This document shows, piece after piece, positions 45,922 to 53,937 of a stretch of DNA of 64,000 nucleotides. The position numbers were made by a program, and so were the translations under genes. The stretch lies in assembly GCA_963762165.1 (NCBI GenBank), contig CAVXJN010000003.1:1054001-1118000 (forward strand). The letters are read 5' to 3'. The DNA is from CAVXJN01 sp963762165. GTDB taxonomy: Bacteria; Pseudomonadota; Gammaproteobacteria; JASBUN01. The notes under the pieces are model-generated. The model was not told the origin of the DNA and did not search any database. It saw only the letters and a list, made by a program, of their open reading frames with translations. The stretch's first letter is position 1; each line of letters opens with the position of its first letter.

Positions 45922-46274
45922 GTTCTGGGCCGGCTTCGGAGTCGAATCCCGCTGCGAGCGAAGATCAAGCAGACGCCGGGCAACGTGATGCACCGGCTCC
46001 GCAGTGGCGGTTTGCGCTCTACGTCGCCGGCCAGAGCCCGAAGTCCATGACCGCACTGGGCAACGTCCGCCGCTTGTGCGAAGAATTTCTCAAGGGCAAT
46101 TACGAAATTGAATTGATCGACTTGGTGGTGCGCCCGGAGATGGCGCAGCTCGACCAGGTTTTTGCGGTGCCGACCCTAATCCGCCGCATGCCGCAGCCGG
46201 TCAAGCGCATCATCGGCGATCTGTCAGACTACCAGCGTACGCTGATCAATCTTGATCTGCCGTTAGATCGCTGA
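45918..46274 (+). CDS. kaiB: KaiB-like protein
   Basis: A 118-residue protein with a thioredoxin-like KaiB domain: ALYVAGQSPKSMTALGNVRR, EIELIDLVVRPEMAQ, and the AVPTLIRRMPQPVKRIIGDLSD block that is diagnostic of KaiB. An extra 28-residue polar N terminus precedes it. In cyanobacteria KaiB binds the KaiC CI ring; outside them KaiBC pairs without KaiA are linked to stress adaptation rather than a proven clock. It overlaps kaiC by four bases. Confidence 0.95.
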   Translation: MSSGPASESNPAASEDQADAGQRDAPAPQWRFALYVAGQSPKSMTALGNVRRLCEEFLKGNYEIELIDLVVRPEMAQLDQVFAVPTLIRRMPQPVKRIIGDLSDYQRTLINLDLPLDR

Positions 46275-46299
46275 GTAATAGCCTGTACGATGTGTCACG

Positions 46300-46706
46300 C
46301 AGCGCTATGCGAGGCGGCCGGAGCCGCCTGGCGCAGCGTGTACACGATAATAAGCCCCGTCCCTGGGTCGCTCGATTCCTTGTGGCATCCCTGCTAGACC
46401 GATCCTTGGCCTTCCTCGCGGGGCGACTGCCGCTTCCTGCGGCGTGCGTCGGGTGCTTTGCAGCAATCCCGCCGGTCTTCCATGACCGCTCATCCGTGAG
46501 GCGTCTTCCGTGCTCGTCGCCCTGTTCCGTCCGTGTCGAGGAAATTCAGGCGCGTCCTGCGCCGTTCCTGAGCCATCCTGGCGACGTGTCGCGACCTGCA
46601 TCCCTTGAGGTCGTGGGGCCGCCATTCCTTGGCGAGCCACCTTGAACACGTCTTTGCGTTCCCTGCCAGCCATTCCGTAGCCGTTGGCATCTGTTGATGC
46701 AGTTGT
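46300..46706 (-). ncRNA. candidate CsrB/RsmY-type CsrA-sequestering RNA
   Basis: Read on the minus strand, the stretch between 46677 and 46360 contains 19 GGA triplets, about one per 17 bases; the opposite strand has one. Several sit in loops of short GC-rich stems: AGGAC on a 5-bp stem at 46549-46563, AGGAA on a 5-bp stem at 46429-46443, AUGGAA on a 5-bp stem at 46473-46488, GGGA at 46385-46394 and AGGAU at 46572-46582. CAGGGATGC resembles the CsrA SELEX site. Length (about 400 nt) and GGA number fit E. coli CsrB. No protein in it is convincing. Ends are estimates. CsrA itself is not in the window. Confidence 0.78.
46313..46328 (-). terminator. GC hairpin at the 3' end of the candidate RNA
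   Basis: On the minus strand this reads GGCGGC-UCCG-GCCGCC, a 6-bp stem closed by a stable UNCG-type loop. It lies after the last GGA motif. No T run follows, so it may terminate weakly or only protect the 3' end. It could also end the kaiBC transcript from the other side. Confidence 0.45.
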
Positions 46707-46712
46707 CGTGCC

Positions 46713-46738
46713 ACTATATAAAAAAGTCTAGAAAACAA
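46713..46738 (-). promoter_or_regulatory. possible promoter of the candidate RNA
   Basis: A very AT-rich island in a GC-rich region. On the minus strand, TATAGT or TATATA (46713-46720) could be the -10, with TTGTTT (46733-46738) as a -35 at a short spacing of about 14. Transcription would begin near 46706. No clear GacA-type TGTAAG-N6-CTTACA site was found upstream. Confidence 0.4.
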
Positions 46739-46816
46739 TGCTATACGAATTTCTATCGATCCGGGGGTCGGGTTTCCGGGGCATTACACTGAGTGTGGCT
46801 GGGTGAAGGGCCCCAT

Positions 46817-46855
46817 GGTGCGTGATTTGACGCACCGCGGCAGGGCGATCCCTGC
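46817..46855 (-). terminator. two hairpins downstream of metA
   Basis: GGTGCGT/ACGCACC (46817-46836) and GCAGGG/CCCTGC (46840-46855) lie 75-110 bases beyond the metA stop on the minus strand. They probably end the metA transcript before the candidate RNA promoter, though neither has a T run. Confidence 0.4.
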
Positions 46856-46929
46856 TGCCTGCAACGGTGTCCTGGGGCGTCCGATCCGCTGCCGGATGTC
46901 GCGGAGCTTGCACTCGACGCACCGCGGCA

Positions 46930-48012
46930 TCAGTTCGATTCGTCGGGCCGCCAATCGAGCGGGTTGGACGGGTCAACGCTGTCCTTGAACGGGCGCCGCC
47001 GGTCATGGTTGGTGACCTGGTACACGCGTCCGATCCAGTTGTTGATCACAGCTTCCGCGGTATCGTGCCAAGTATTGTCCAATTGCGAAGCGACCAAAGC
47101 CTCCGGCATGTCGGGAATCGGTTGGCTTCGATGCAGCGCCGTGAGCACCCGTTCCCGGTACTCGTCCAAGACCGCTTGCATGCGCAGACCGAAATAGTGA
47201 TCCGGAAAAGGCGGATAGTCTTCCCGCTCGCCGGCATTGAAGCGCAGCAATTCGCGTTTGTATTCCTTCAGCAGGCTGATGGTGTCGTATTCGGGATGGC
47301 CCTGGAAAAACACGATGCGTAAGCCGTCTTCGCTGACCGCCAGGTGCACTCCGGCAGGGTCGCTTTCGACCAGGACATGCAACCCTGCGGATTCGAATTG
47401 TGCCCGGCTCACATCGTTGAAGCGCGAATGGGGTACGTCGAAGCGCGTGTTGACCCCCGCTACCAGTGGATGTTTGCGATGCAGTACCCGATGGGGGAAC
47501 ACGCCCCAGCGTTTGAACCCCAAGTGCTTGCGTTTTTGGGCATAGCGGAATTGCATTACCGCGTGCGTCGCCAGGCACGAACAAAGAGTCGAGGTGACGT
47601 TTTCCCAGGCCCAATCGATGACTTCGATCAGCGGCTCCCAAAACGGCTGCTCGGCGAGTTCCGGTCCGATCACATTGGCGCCGGTGATAATGAGCGCGTC
47701 GAGACCGTCGTGTTGCAGATTCTCGAATGTGTCGTAGTACCGCTCCACGTGCGCCGCGGCGTCCGCTCCGCGGGGCAATTCTTTGAGTGTGAACGGGTGC
47801 ATGTAGAATTGCGCGATTTGATTGCTCTCGCCCACCAGGCGAAAAAATTGGCGTTCGGTGGCGGCGAGGGCCGCGTCGGGCATCATGTTGAGCAGCCCGA
47901 TGTGCAGTTCGCGAATATCCTGGTGCACCGCGTCGTCGCCGGAGACGATGTTTTCTCCTTCCTGTTTGAGGCGCTGAAAAGCGGGTAACGCTGAATTTGC
48001 GACCAAAGGCAT
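46930..48012 (-). CDS. metA: homoserine O-acyltransferase, MetA family
   Basis: A 360-residue enzyme of methionine biosynthesis that acylates homoserine. It has the HTS family blocks LHIGLLNMMPDAALAATERQ, LIITGAN, the nucleophile C146 in CSCLATHA and the catalytic His in FFQGHPEYD. The position that sets acyl-CoA choice (E. coli residue 111, Gly for succinyl, Glu for acetyl) aligns without gaps to Ile115 here, so specificity is not predictable. The ATG at 48012 is preceded by GAGG. The P-loop ATPase gene ends 20 bases upstream and is likely in the same transcript. Confidence 0.92.
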   Translation of the reverse strand: MPLVANSALPAFQRLKQEGENIVSGDDAVHQDIRELHIGLLNMMPDAALAATERQFFRLVGESNQIAQFYMHPFTLKELPRGADAAAHVERYYDTFENLQHDGLDALIITGANVIGPELAEQPFWEPLIEVIDWAWENVTSTLCSCLATHAVMQFRYAQKRKHLGFKRWGVFPHRVLHRKHPLVAGVNTRFDVPHSRFNDVSRAQFESAGLHVLVESDPAGVHLAVSEDGLRIVFFQGHPEYDTISLLKEYKRELLRFNAGEREDYPPFPDHYFGLRMQAVLDEYRERVLTALHRSQPIPDMPEALVASQLDNTWHDTAEAVINNWIGRVYQVTNHDRRRPFKDSVDPSNPLDWRPDESN

Positions 48013-48032
48013 GGCGATCAACCTCGCGGCGG

Positions 48033-48905
48033 TTACGCTTGGCGTTCGAGCGCTTTCTCGACCAACGCGAGAAAGTCCGCCTCGTTCTGAACCCGGGACA
48101 ATTCGTCCGTGGTGACGGTGTAACCATAACGGTCCGCTATCGCTTGATAGCGCGGGATTCGTGAATAGAACAGGCGTGGGAATACCCAGCGCACGAATTG
48201 GTCCGGATCGACCATCGCGACATAGTTCAGATCGTACTCCTGCATATAGATTGCCAGTTGCTCGTCGAGGAACGTCTCGCGATAGTACAGAGGCTTGGGA
48301 TCGTGTTCGGCGCGCCGAATCAATTCCTGCTCATCGCGTTCGGTAGCCTGGATGTATAGGATTACGGTGTGCTGTGCGAGGGTTTCGATGGCTTCGTCGT
48401 CATCCAACTCGCAGACGCTGCCGCCCGCGTCGTTGACAAAATGCTTGTAGCCGTAGATCTCCTGGGCTTTGCGGATGAATTCCGGAATGTCCTTCATGGT
48501 GAGAATCTCGGCGTTACGGTGCAATTCCTGGCGGCGCTTGAATTCGCTCAGGCCCAGCCCTCCCTGTTCGGGGTCGCCGAGTTTACCCAGGAAACTCGAC
48601 ACCGGCTGCAGGTTATCGACATTGATGTTGTTGACGATGTAGATGGAATCGTTGCGCAGCAAATCGCGCAGAAACGGCACTTGCATGGCCTTCTGCTTGA
48701 TGTTGTCGAGAATCGCCTCGTCGAGATAGCGGGTGCCGATGCGATAGTCGCCGGAAAAATGAAACCAGTCGCGCCGCCGTAGCAGGTTGGCGAGCCGGGT
48801 TTTACCCACGCCCGACATGCCCAGCAGGGTGATGGATTTGTGGTCACAATTTCGAAATTCGTTGACGGTCAGTTTCACGGTCGGCCCCCAGCGCCAGGAA
48901 AACAT
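48033..48905 (-). CDS. P-loop ATPase, conserved unknown
   Basis: A 290-residue soluble protein with Walker A GMSGVGKTRLAN (about residues 29-40) near the N terminus. The rest, including HFSGDYRIGTRYLDEAI, FVNDAGGSVCELDDDE and YIQATERDEQELIRRAE, does not match a family I can name, though the layout is that of a kinase-like or shikimate-kinase-like P-loop protein. It may begin at the ATG 48905 or a GTG nine codons later. It is upstream of metA in the same orientation. Confidence 0.75.
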   Translation of the reverse strand: MFSWRWGPTVKLTVNEFRNCDHKSITLLGMSGVGKTRLANLLRRRDWFHFSGDYRIGTRYLDEAILDNIKQKAMQVPFLRDLLRNDSIYIVNNINVDNLQPVSSFLGKLGDPEQGGLGLSEFKRRQELHRNAEILTMKDIPEFIRKAQEIYGYKHFVNDAGGSVCELDDDEAIETLAQHTVILYIQATERDEQELIRRAEHDPKPLYYRETFLDEQLAIYMQEYDLNYVAMVDPDQFVRWVFPRLFYSRIPRYQAIADRYGYTVTTDELSRVQNEADFLALVEKALERQA

Positions 48906-49041
48906 ATTCTAAGGTACCCGCGCCAACATTGTCAGACGCCAGCCACGCCTGTCGGCATTCGGCGTTCGTCCCTGGTGGTGCGCAGCGTCGAAGGTCTAGG
49001 CTGGGACTATTGTCGCCCGCAGTGGTAGAGGATCGCGAATC

Positions 49042-50637
49042 GTGCCGTACACAACCGACGCAAAGGCTGGAATGACGGTGGCGCCCCATGCCCTGGCCGC
49101 CGAGTCGGGCCTGTCCGTGTTGCGCGACGGCGGCAACGCCGCCGAGGCTGCGATCGCCATGGCGGCCTCGTTGGCGGTGTTGTATCCGCATATGACGGGG
49201 CTCGGGGGCGACAGCTTCTGGCTGTTGGCAGGAGCCGACGGCCCGGTGATGGCGGTGGACGCCAGCGGCCGCACCGGCGCCGGGGTCGATCCCGCTGCTT
49301 ACCGCAGCGCGTTTTCGCAAATGCCCCACCGGGGCCCCTGGGCTGCGAATACAGTCGCCGGCACCGTCTCGGGTTGGCAGGCAGCGTACGCGCACAGTCG
49401 CAGCCAATGGTCCGGGCGACTGCCCCGCACCCGACTGCTGGCCGATGCCATCGACTATGCGCGGGGCGGTTGCGTGGTCAGCGCCAGCCAGGCGCGCAGC
49501 ACGCAACGCAAACGCGACGAGCTCCTGGCGCAGCCGGGTTTCGAAGCCGCGTTCGGTGACGCCCCTGCCGGTGCGGCGCAGTATCAGCCGGTGCTGGCTT
49601 CGACCCTGGAGCGGCTGGCGGAGGCCGGCTTCGACGATTTTTACCGCGGCGAGCTGGCGGCGGCACTGGCCGCGGAGTTGATGCGGCTGGGCAGCCCATT
49701 GCGGCTCGACGATCTGCGCGAACATCGGGCGGCGGTAGGCATTCCGCTGCAACTGCATTTGAGCGGTCGTTTGCCGCCGGGCACGGTGTTTACGACAGCG
49801 CCGCCTTCCCAGGGCTTGGCGACGCTGTTGATTCTCGGACAGTTCGACCGCGCCGGGGCACGACTCGCCGCAGCGGACGTCGACTGGGTGCATTTTTTGG
49901 TGGAAGCAACCAAATCGGCATTCCGAACCCGTGATGATCTGCTGTGCGATCCGGCATACATGGGCTCGATCGACCTGCATGCACTGTTGAGCCCGGCCTC
50001 GCTCGACCGGCGCGCTGGACGCATCGATCCGGCGCGGGCGAGCCCCTGGCCGGCAGCGCCGGCAGGCGGCGACACCACCTGGTTTGGCGTGATCGATGGC
50101 GGCGGCCGGGCGGTCAGTTGCATCCAAAGTATCTATCACGAATTTGGCAGTGGTGTGGTGCTGAACGATACCGGGATCTGCTGGCAGAACCGCGGCGCCA
50201 GTTTCAGTCTCGATCCGGGGCACCGGCGCGCCCTGGCTGCGAAGCGCAAACCTCTCCATACCCTTTGCCCGTCCCTGGCACGCTTGGGCGACGGCCGCAC
50301 CCTGGTGTTCGGCACCATGGGGGGCGATGGCCAGCCGCAAACCCAGGCGGCAATTCTGACCCGGCACCTGGCATTCAATATGCCTTTGCAGGCCGCGATC
50401 GACGCGCCGCGCTGGGTGCTCGGCCGAACCTGGGGCGAAGGCGCCGATACGCTGAAACTCGAGGCGCGCTTCGACCAGCGGTTGGTGCGCGCCCTGGCCG
50501 AGCGCGGCCATGCAGTGGAATTGGTGGCCGAATATGACGAGATGATGGGGCATGCGGGAATCGTCGCGCGCGATCGCCACGGCGTATTGTCCGGTGCCGC
50601 GGATCCGCGCAGCGACGGTGCAGTTGCAGCGTTGTGA
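49042..50637 (+). CDS. gamma-glutamyltransferase family protein
   Basis: A 531-residue Ntn-hydrolase. N-terminal blocks GLSVLRDGGNAAEAAIAMA and GLGGDSFWLL, and the autocleavage site GGDTTWFGV with T345 as the expected nucleophile, are all present, as is the FGTMGGDGQPQ segment near the C terminus. Typical secreted Ggt has a signal peptide; this one does not, so it is probably cytosolic like YwrD/GgtA-type members and may act on gamma-glutamyl compounds or other amides. Starts at GTG with AGAGGA upstream. Confidence 0.92.
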   Translation: MPYTTDAKAGMTVAPHALAAESGLSVLRDGGNAAEAAIAMAASLAVLYPHMTGLGGDSFWLLAGADGPVMAVDASGRTGAGVDPAAYRSAFSQMPHRGPWAANTVAGTVSGWQAAYAHSRSQWSGRLPRTRLLADAIDYARGGCVVSASQARSTQRKRDELLAQPGFEAAFGDAPAGAAQYQPVLASTLERLAEAGFDDFYRGELAAALAAELMRLGSPLRLDDLREHRAAVGIPLQLHLSGRLPPGTVFTTAPPSQGLATLLILGQFDRAGARLAAADVDWVHFLVEATKSAFRTRDDLLCDPAYMGSIDLHALLSPASLDRRAGRIDPARASPWPAAPAGGDTTWFGVIDGGGRAVSCIQSIYHEFGSGVVLNDTGICWQNRGASFSLDPGHRRALAAKRKPLHTLCPSLARLGDGRTLVFGTMGGDGQPQTQAAILTRHLAFNMPLQAAIDAPRWVLGRTWGEGADTLKLEARFDQRLVRALAERGHAVELVAEYDEMMGHAGIVARDRHGVLSGAADPRSDGAVAAL

Positions 50638-51452
50638 TGATCGCCGGCGCAACCGCAGTGACCCTGCTCGCGGCATTGTCGGGATGCGGCGTCGTCGCCG
50701 GCCTGCTCGCTGGGCTCCTGGGCGTGGGCGGCGGAATCGTGATCGTGCCCATGCTGTTTCATGTGCTGCTTGTCTACGGCCTGTCCCCGGACTTGGCAAT
50801 GCCGCTCGCGGTAGGCACCTCGTTGGCCACCATTGTCCTCACTTCACTGATCTCGGCGCGTCAGCACCACCGTCGTGGCGGTGTCGACTGGGTTTTGCTG
50901 CGCGCCTGGGTATGGCCGGTTCTGGTTGGCGTGGCGTTGGGTACCGCAGTTGCCCAGTGGCTACCCGGCAGTGCGCTGAAACTGGCCTTCGGCGTGTTGG
51001 CGAGCGTCGTGGCGATGCACATGTTGTTGAGCGCCCGCCATGCCTTGAATGTGTTCGAAGACATGCCGGCGCTGGTATGGCAGCGGCTGCTCGGCGTCAT
51101 GGTGGGCGCAGTGTCCAGTCTTTTGGGCATCGGCGGCGGGACCATGATGGTGCCGCTGTTGAGCGTGTTTTCCTATCCGATCCGTCAGGCGGTGGCGACG
51201 GCATCGGTATTCGGTTTCGTCATATCGGTGCCGGCGACCGCGGCCTACGTGCTGGCGGGCTGGGGCCGTGCCGACCTGCCGCCGCTGTCGACGGGCTATG
51301 TCAACTGGCTCGCGTTTGCCGCCGTGGTCCCGGGCACTGCGTTGTTTGCACCGGTTGGAGTGCGGCTTGCCTATCGGCTTCCAGTGGTTCGTCTGAAACA
51401 GGCATTCGCGGTTTTTCTACTGGCGGTGGGCGTGAAGATGCTCTGGTTCTGA
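50637..51452 (+). CDS. TauE/SafE family permease (DUF81)
   Basis: A 271-residue inner membrane protein with about eight hydrophobic helices. LLGVGGGIVIVPML near the N terminus and LLGIGGGTMMVPLL in the second half form the internal repeat typical of TauE/SafE. Members export sulfite, sulfoacetate or organic anions. It starts directly at the GGT gene stop (TGATG), so the two are translationally coupled, suggesting that it exports a product or imports a substrate linked to that enzyme. Confidence 0.92.
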   Translation: MIAGATAVTLLAALSGCGVVAGLLAGLLGVGGGIVIVPMLFHVLLVYGLSPDLAMPLAVGTSLATIVLTSLISARQHHRRGGVDWVLLRAWVWPVLVGVALGTAVAQWLPGSALKLAFGVLASVVAMHMLLSARHALNVFEDMPALVWQRLLGVMVGAVSSLLGIGGGTMMVPLLSVFSYPIRQAVATASVFGFVISVPATAAYVLAGWGRADLPPLSTGYVNWLAFAAVVPGTALFAPVGVRLAYRLPVVRLKQAFAVFLLAVGVKMLWF

Positions 51453-51454
51453 AG

Positions 51455-51495
51455 CCGATCGCAAGCGGGCGCAGCAGAGCCCGCTGTGCGATCGG
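51455..51495. terminator. bidirectional terminator
   Basis: A long hairpin: CCGATCGCA-AGCGGGC pairs with GCCCGCT-TGCGATCGG (16 bp with one bulged G) around an 8-base loop. It begins three bases after the TauE stop and separates it from the convergent dsbG. Confidence 0.8.
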
Positions 51496-51529
51496 TCCGC
51501 GCGGCTTCGATTCAGTGCGAACCGCGCTA

Positions 51530-52336
51530 TCAGCGAAAACGCGCCAGGGCCGGGTCGTCGATTTTTTGTTCCGGCAGACCGAAGACCTGCGGCAATACCC
51601 GAAGCTTGGGCATGCCCTGAATCATCTGTACCTTGCCGTCGCCGTCCTTGAAGAAGACTGCGGGCGTGCCGTTGACGTTCAGTGTCTGCATCAGTTCGGT
51701 GTTGGCGCGAACCGCAGCCAGCGTTTCAGGCTTGGGATTTTGCGCCGCTTCGATACCGCCCTGACGGAATTGGCGTTCGTGCCGCTCCATCGCGGCGACC
51801 GGATCCTTGGCATCCAGAATTGCCGCGGCTTTGGCCATGCCGTCGGGGCGCAGATACGAAACCCAGATCCAGCGCACCTGCAGCCCTACTTTTTCGTAGG
51901 GTTGGCTGGCGAGCCAGAATGCGTGGCAATAGGGGCAGTGCGGATCGGCCATTACGTACACGACCCGTTTCGGGTCCTTGGCGCCTTCCGCAACCCAGCG
52001 TGCGTTCTGCAGCGCTTGCCATGCCTGGGTAAAGTCCGGCTTGGGGGCGTACTTGTCGAGATGGTCTTCAGTCAGATTGTGCCCGTCGGCGTCGATTAAG
52101 ACCCCAAGCAGCAGGTGTTGGCCGTCTGCGGTGACGTATACCGCGTGGGCCTGGCCGTCGGCAGTGACGATGAATCCGCGCAACCCGTCAGGGGCGTCGA
52201 ATTGCTTGACCACTTTCACGCCTTGTTGCTGCAATCCCTTGAGCGCCGGTGGCAGCGGCTGCTCGGCAGCCAAGACCGTGGTCGCGCTTACACATGCGGC
52301 CACTACCAAAGGGCCGAGCAATCGTAGGCTAATCAT
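51530..52336 (-). CDS. dsbG: thiol:disulfide interchange protein DsbG
   Basis: A 268-residue periplasmic protein with a signal peptide (about 1-25, ending VLAAE), an N-terminal DsbC/G dimerization domain and a thioredoxin domain with active site CPYC in ADPHCPYCHAFW. The CPYC dipeptide and the VTADGQHLLLGVLID strand match DsbG rather than DsbC (CGYC). It protects or repairs periplasmic cysteines. The start at MISLRLLG is chosen for the signal peptide. It follows a TlpA-like gene on the same strand with almost no gap. Confidence 0.9.
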   Translation of the reverse strand: MISLRLLGPLVVAACVSATTVLAAEQPLPPALKGLQQQGVKVVKQFDAPDGLRGFIVTADGQAHAVYVTADGQHLLLGVLIDADGHNLTEDHLDKYAPKPDFTQAWQALQNARWVAEGAKDPKRVVYVMADPHCPYCHAFWLASQPYEKVGLQVRWIWVSYLRPDGMAKAAAILDAKDPVAAMERHERQFRQGGIEAAQNPKPETLAAVRANTELMQTLNVNGTPAVFFKDGDGKVQMIQGMPKLRVLPQVFGLPEQKIDDPALARFR

Positions 52337-52362
52337 TGCAATCCTCTCGTACAGTGATGAAT

Positions 52363-52905
52363 TCATTGGGCCGCGCCCGACGCAGTGCGCGGCTCGCGCA
52401 GCAGTTGTTCGACCGCGATGCGCAACCGGGTCTGTTCGAACGCGCCGATCACCTTGTCGTGGATGCGGCCGTTGCGGTCGATCAGAAATGATGTGGGCAC
52501 CGCACCGGCGCCGCCAAAGGCGCGCGCGATGCGACTTTGGTTGGCGATCACCGGGAACGTGAGTTGCAGGTCGGCGGCAAATTGCGCGATTCGATCCTGG
52601 CCCGCATCGTCCACGGCTATGGCCAGAATCTCGAATCCCTGGTCATGCAAGTCCCGATATACTTGTTCGAAGCCCGGCATTTCGGTGCGGCACGGCGGAC
52701 ACCAGGTGGCCCAGAAATTCACTAGAACCACTTTGCCATCCAGGGCCCGGCTTTCGAAACTATTGCCTTTGAGGTCCTCGACTGCGAACGCGGGAACTTC
52801 GCTGCCGACCCGCGGCGCCATGCCCAACGCGGAGCGCACCTGAGGCCAAAGCATGTAACCGCCATAGACCGCGAGAATCAACCACAAAAACCGATAGCGA
52901 CGCAT
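52363..52905 (-). CDS. TlpA/ResA-like membrane-anchored thioredoxin
   Basis: A 180-residue protein with an N-terminal anchor (about 5-22) and a periplasmic TlpA-like domain: FWATWCPPCRTEMP holds the CPPC redox site (near residue 72), and GAVPTSFLID provides the cis-Pro loop. Such proteins reduce cytochrome c apoproteins or other periplasmic thiols. It precedes dsbG in the same operon, so both act in periplasmic thiol control. Confidence 0.92.
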   Translation of the reverse strand: MRRYRFLWLILAVYGGYMLWPQVRSALGMAPRVGSEVPAFAVEDLKGNSFESRALDGKVVLVNFWATWCPPCRTEMPGFEQVYRDLHDQGFEILAIAVDDAGQDRIAQFAADLQLTFPVIANQSRIARAFGGAGAVPTSFLIDRNGRIHDKVIGAFEQTRLRIAVEQLLREPRTASGAAQ

Positions 52906-53009
52906 GGGTCAGAGGCCCGGCCAGACAAAAGGCACTAGTCTAGGCATCCGCCGTCCAAGCGCAAGCGCCGCGCTCGATTGCAATCCATCATCTGCAAAGG
53001 GGAGCGTCT

Positions 53010-53816
53010 ATGCCCTGGACCAACATCATCGACAGCGACGGTCTCGCCGTCCACGCGGGACACCCCGATTGGGTTGTGTGCGATTGCCGCTTCGACCTGG
53101 CCGATCCCCGCGCCGGGCGTCGGGCGTATGACGCGGGTCATATCCCGGGCGCGCGCTACGCCGATCTGGATCTCGACCTGGCCGGTCCTCGCACCGACAC
53201 CAGCGGCCGGCATCCGTTGCCCGATCCCGCCGCATTGGCCCAGCGTCTGGGTGAGTGGGGAATCGACGAACGGGTCCAAGTGGTCGCCTACGACGATGCC
53301 GGCGGCACGATCGCAGCACGCCTGTGGTGGCTGCTGCGCTGGCTCGGTCACGATGCCGTTGCCGTGCTCGACGGCGGTTGGTCGCGCTGGTGTGCAGAAC
53401 AACGTGAAACGAGTAACACCATCCCGACCCCGCTGCAGCGGCATTTCGAACCGCGCCCCGACTCCCGCGCCTGGCTGAATACGGATGCGCTGACGCAGCT
53501 TCTGCGAGCCGACGCCATCACCCTGGTCGACGCCCGGAGCAGAGAACGCTTTCGTGGCGAGCACGAGCCCATCGATCCCGTGGCCGGACACGTTCCGGGC
53601 GCATTGAATCGACCCTGCCTCGAAAACCTCGATGCAACCGGACGGATGCGTCCGGCGCCGCAGTTGCGTCACGAATTCGCCAAACTGCTGGCAGGCTCCG
53701 GGGCGCCGGTGGTACATATGTGCGGTTCCGGGATCACGGCCTGCCACAACCAACTGGCGATGGCCGTCGCGGGCTTGCCTGCGTCACGGCTGTATGTCGG
53801 CTCCTGGAGCGAATGA
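53010..53816 (+). CDS. sseA: 3-mercaptopyruvate sulfurtransferase, C terminus cut by 4-base duplication
   Basis: A 268-residue protein of two rhodanese domains. The first has RRAYDAGHIPGARY, and the second holds the active Cys C238 in MCGSGITAC; the CGSGxTA form marks mercaptopyruvate rather than thiosulfate sulfurtransferases. The frame stops at GAATGAATGG (53811-53820). Removing one copy of the duplicated four bases would extend it through W-I-R-D-P to a TGA at 53862, about 15 residues more, which fits the family. The loss spares the active site. Confidence 0.9.
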   Translation: MPWTNIIDSDGLAVHAGHPDWVVCDCRFDLADPRAGRRAYDAGHIPGARYADLDLDLAGPRTDTSGRHPLPDPAALAQRLGEWGIDERVQVVAYDDAGGTIAARLWWLLRWLGHDAVAVLDGGWSRWCAEQRETSNTIPTPLQRHFEPRPDSRAWLNTDALTQLLRADAITLVDARSRERFRGEHEPIDPVAGHVPGALNRPCLENLDATGRMRPAPQLRHEFAKLLAGSGAPVVHMCGSGITACHNQLAMAVAGLPASRLYVGSWSE

Positions 53817-53937
53817 ATGGATCCGCGACCCCGGGCGGCCGATCGCAACCGCGGCGGACTGAATCCGGGCACGGTGCGCTGACAGGCAAAGCGCGCGTCG
53901 CTATGATGGAAAAGAATCGATTCAGTACCGGATTGCT

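Noticed and set aside
46292..46645. A 117-codon plus-strand frame in the same region
   Set aside because: No ribosome binding site or recognisable domain, and it runs opposite to the GGA-rich RNA signal.
46305..46673. A 122-codon minus-strand frame between kaiB and metA
   Set aside because: The product is low-complexity (Arg, Gly, Pro) with no ribosome binding site; the periodic GGA triplets are better explained as a regulatory RNA.
48844..50799. A 651-codon open frame on the minus strand opposite the gamma-glutamyltransferase gene
   Set aside because: It is antisense to a gene with clear catalytic motifs; its product is Arg/Gln/Ala rich without any domain, as expected of a shadow in GC-rich DNA.
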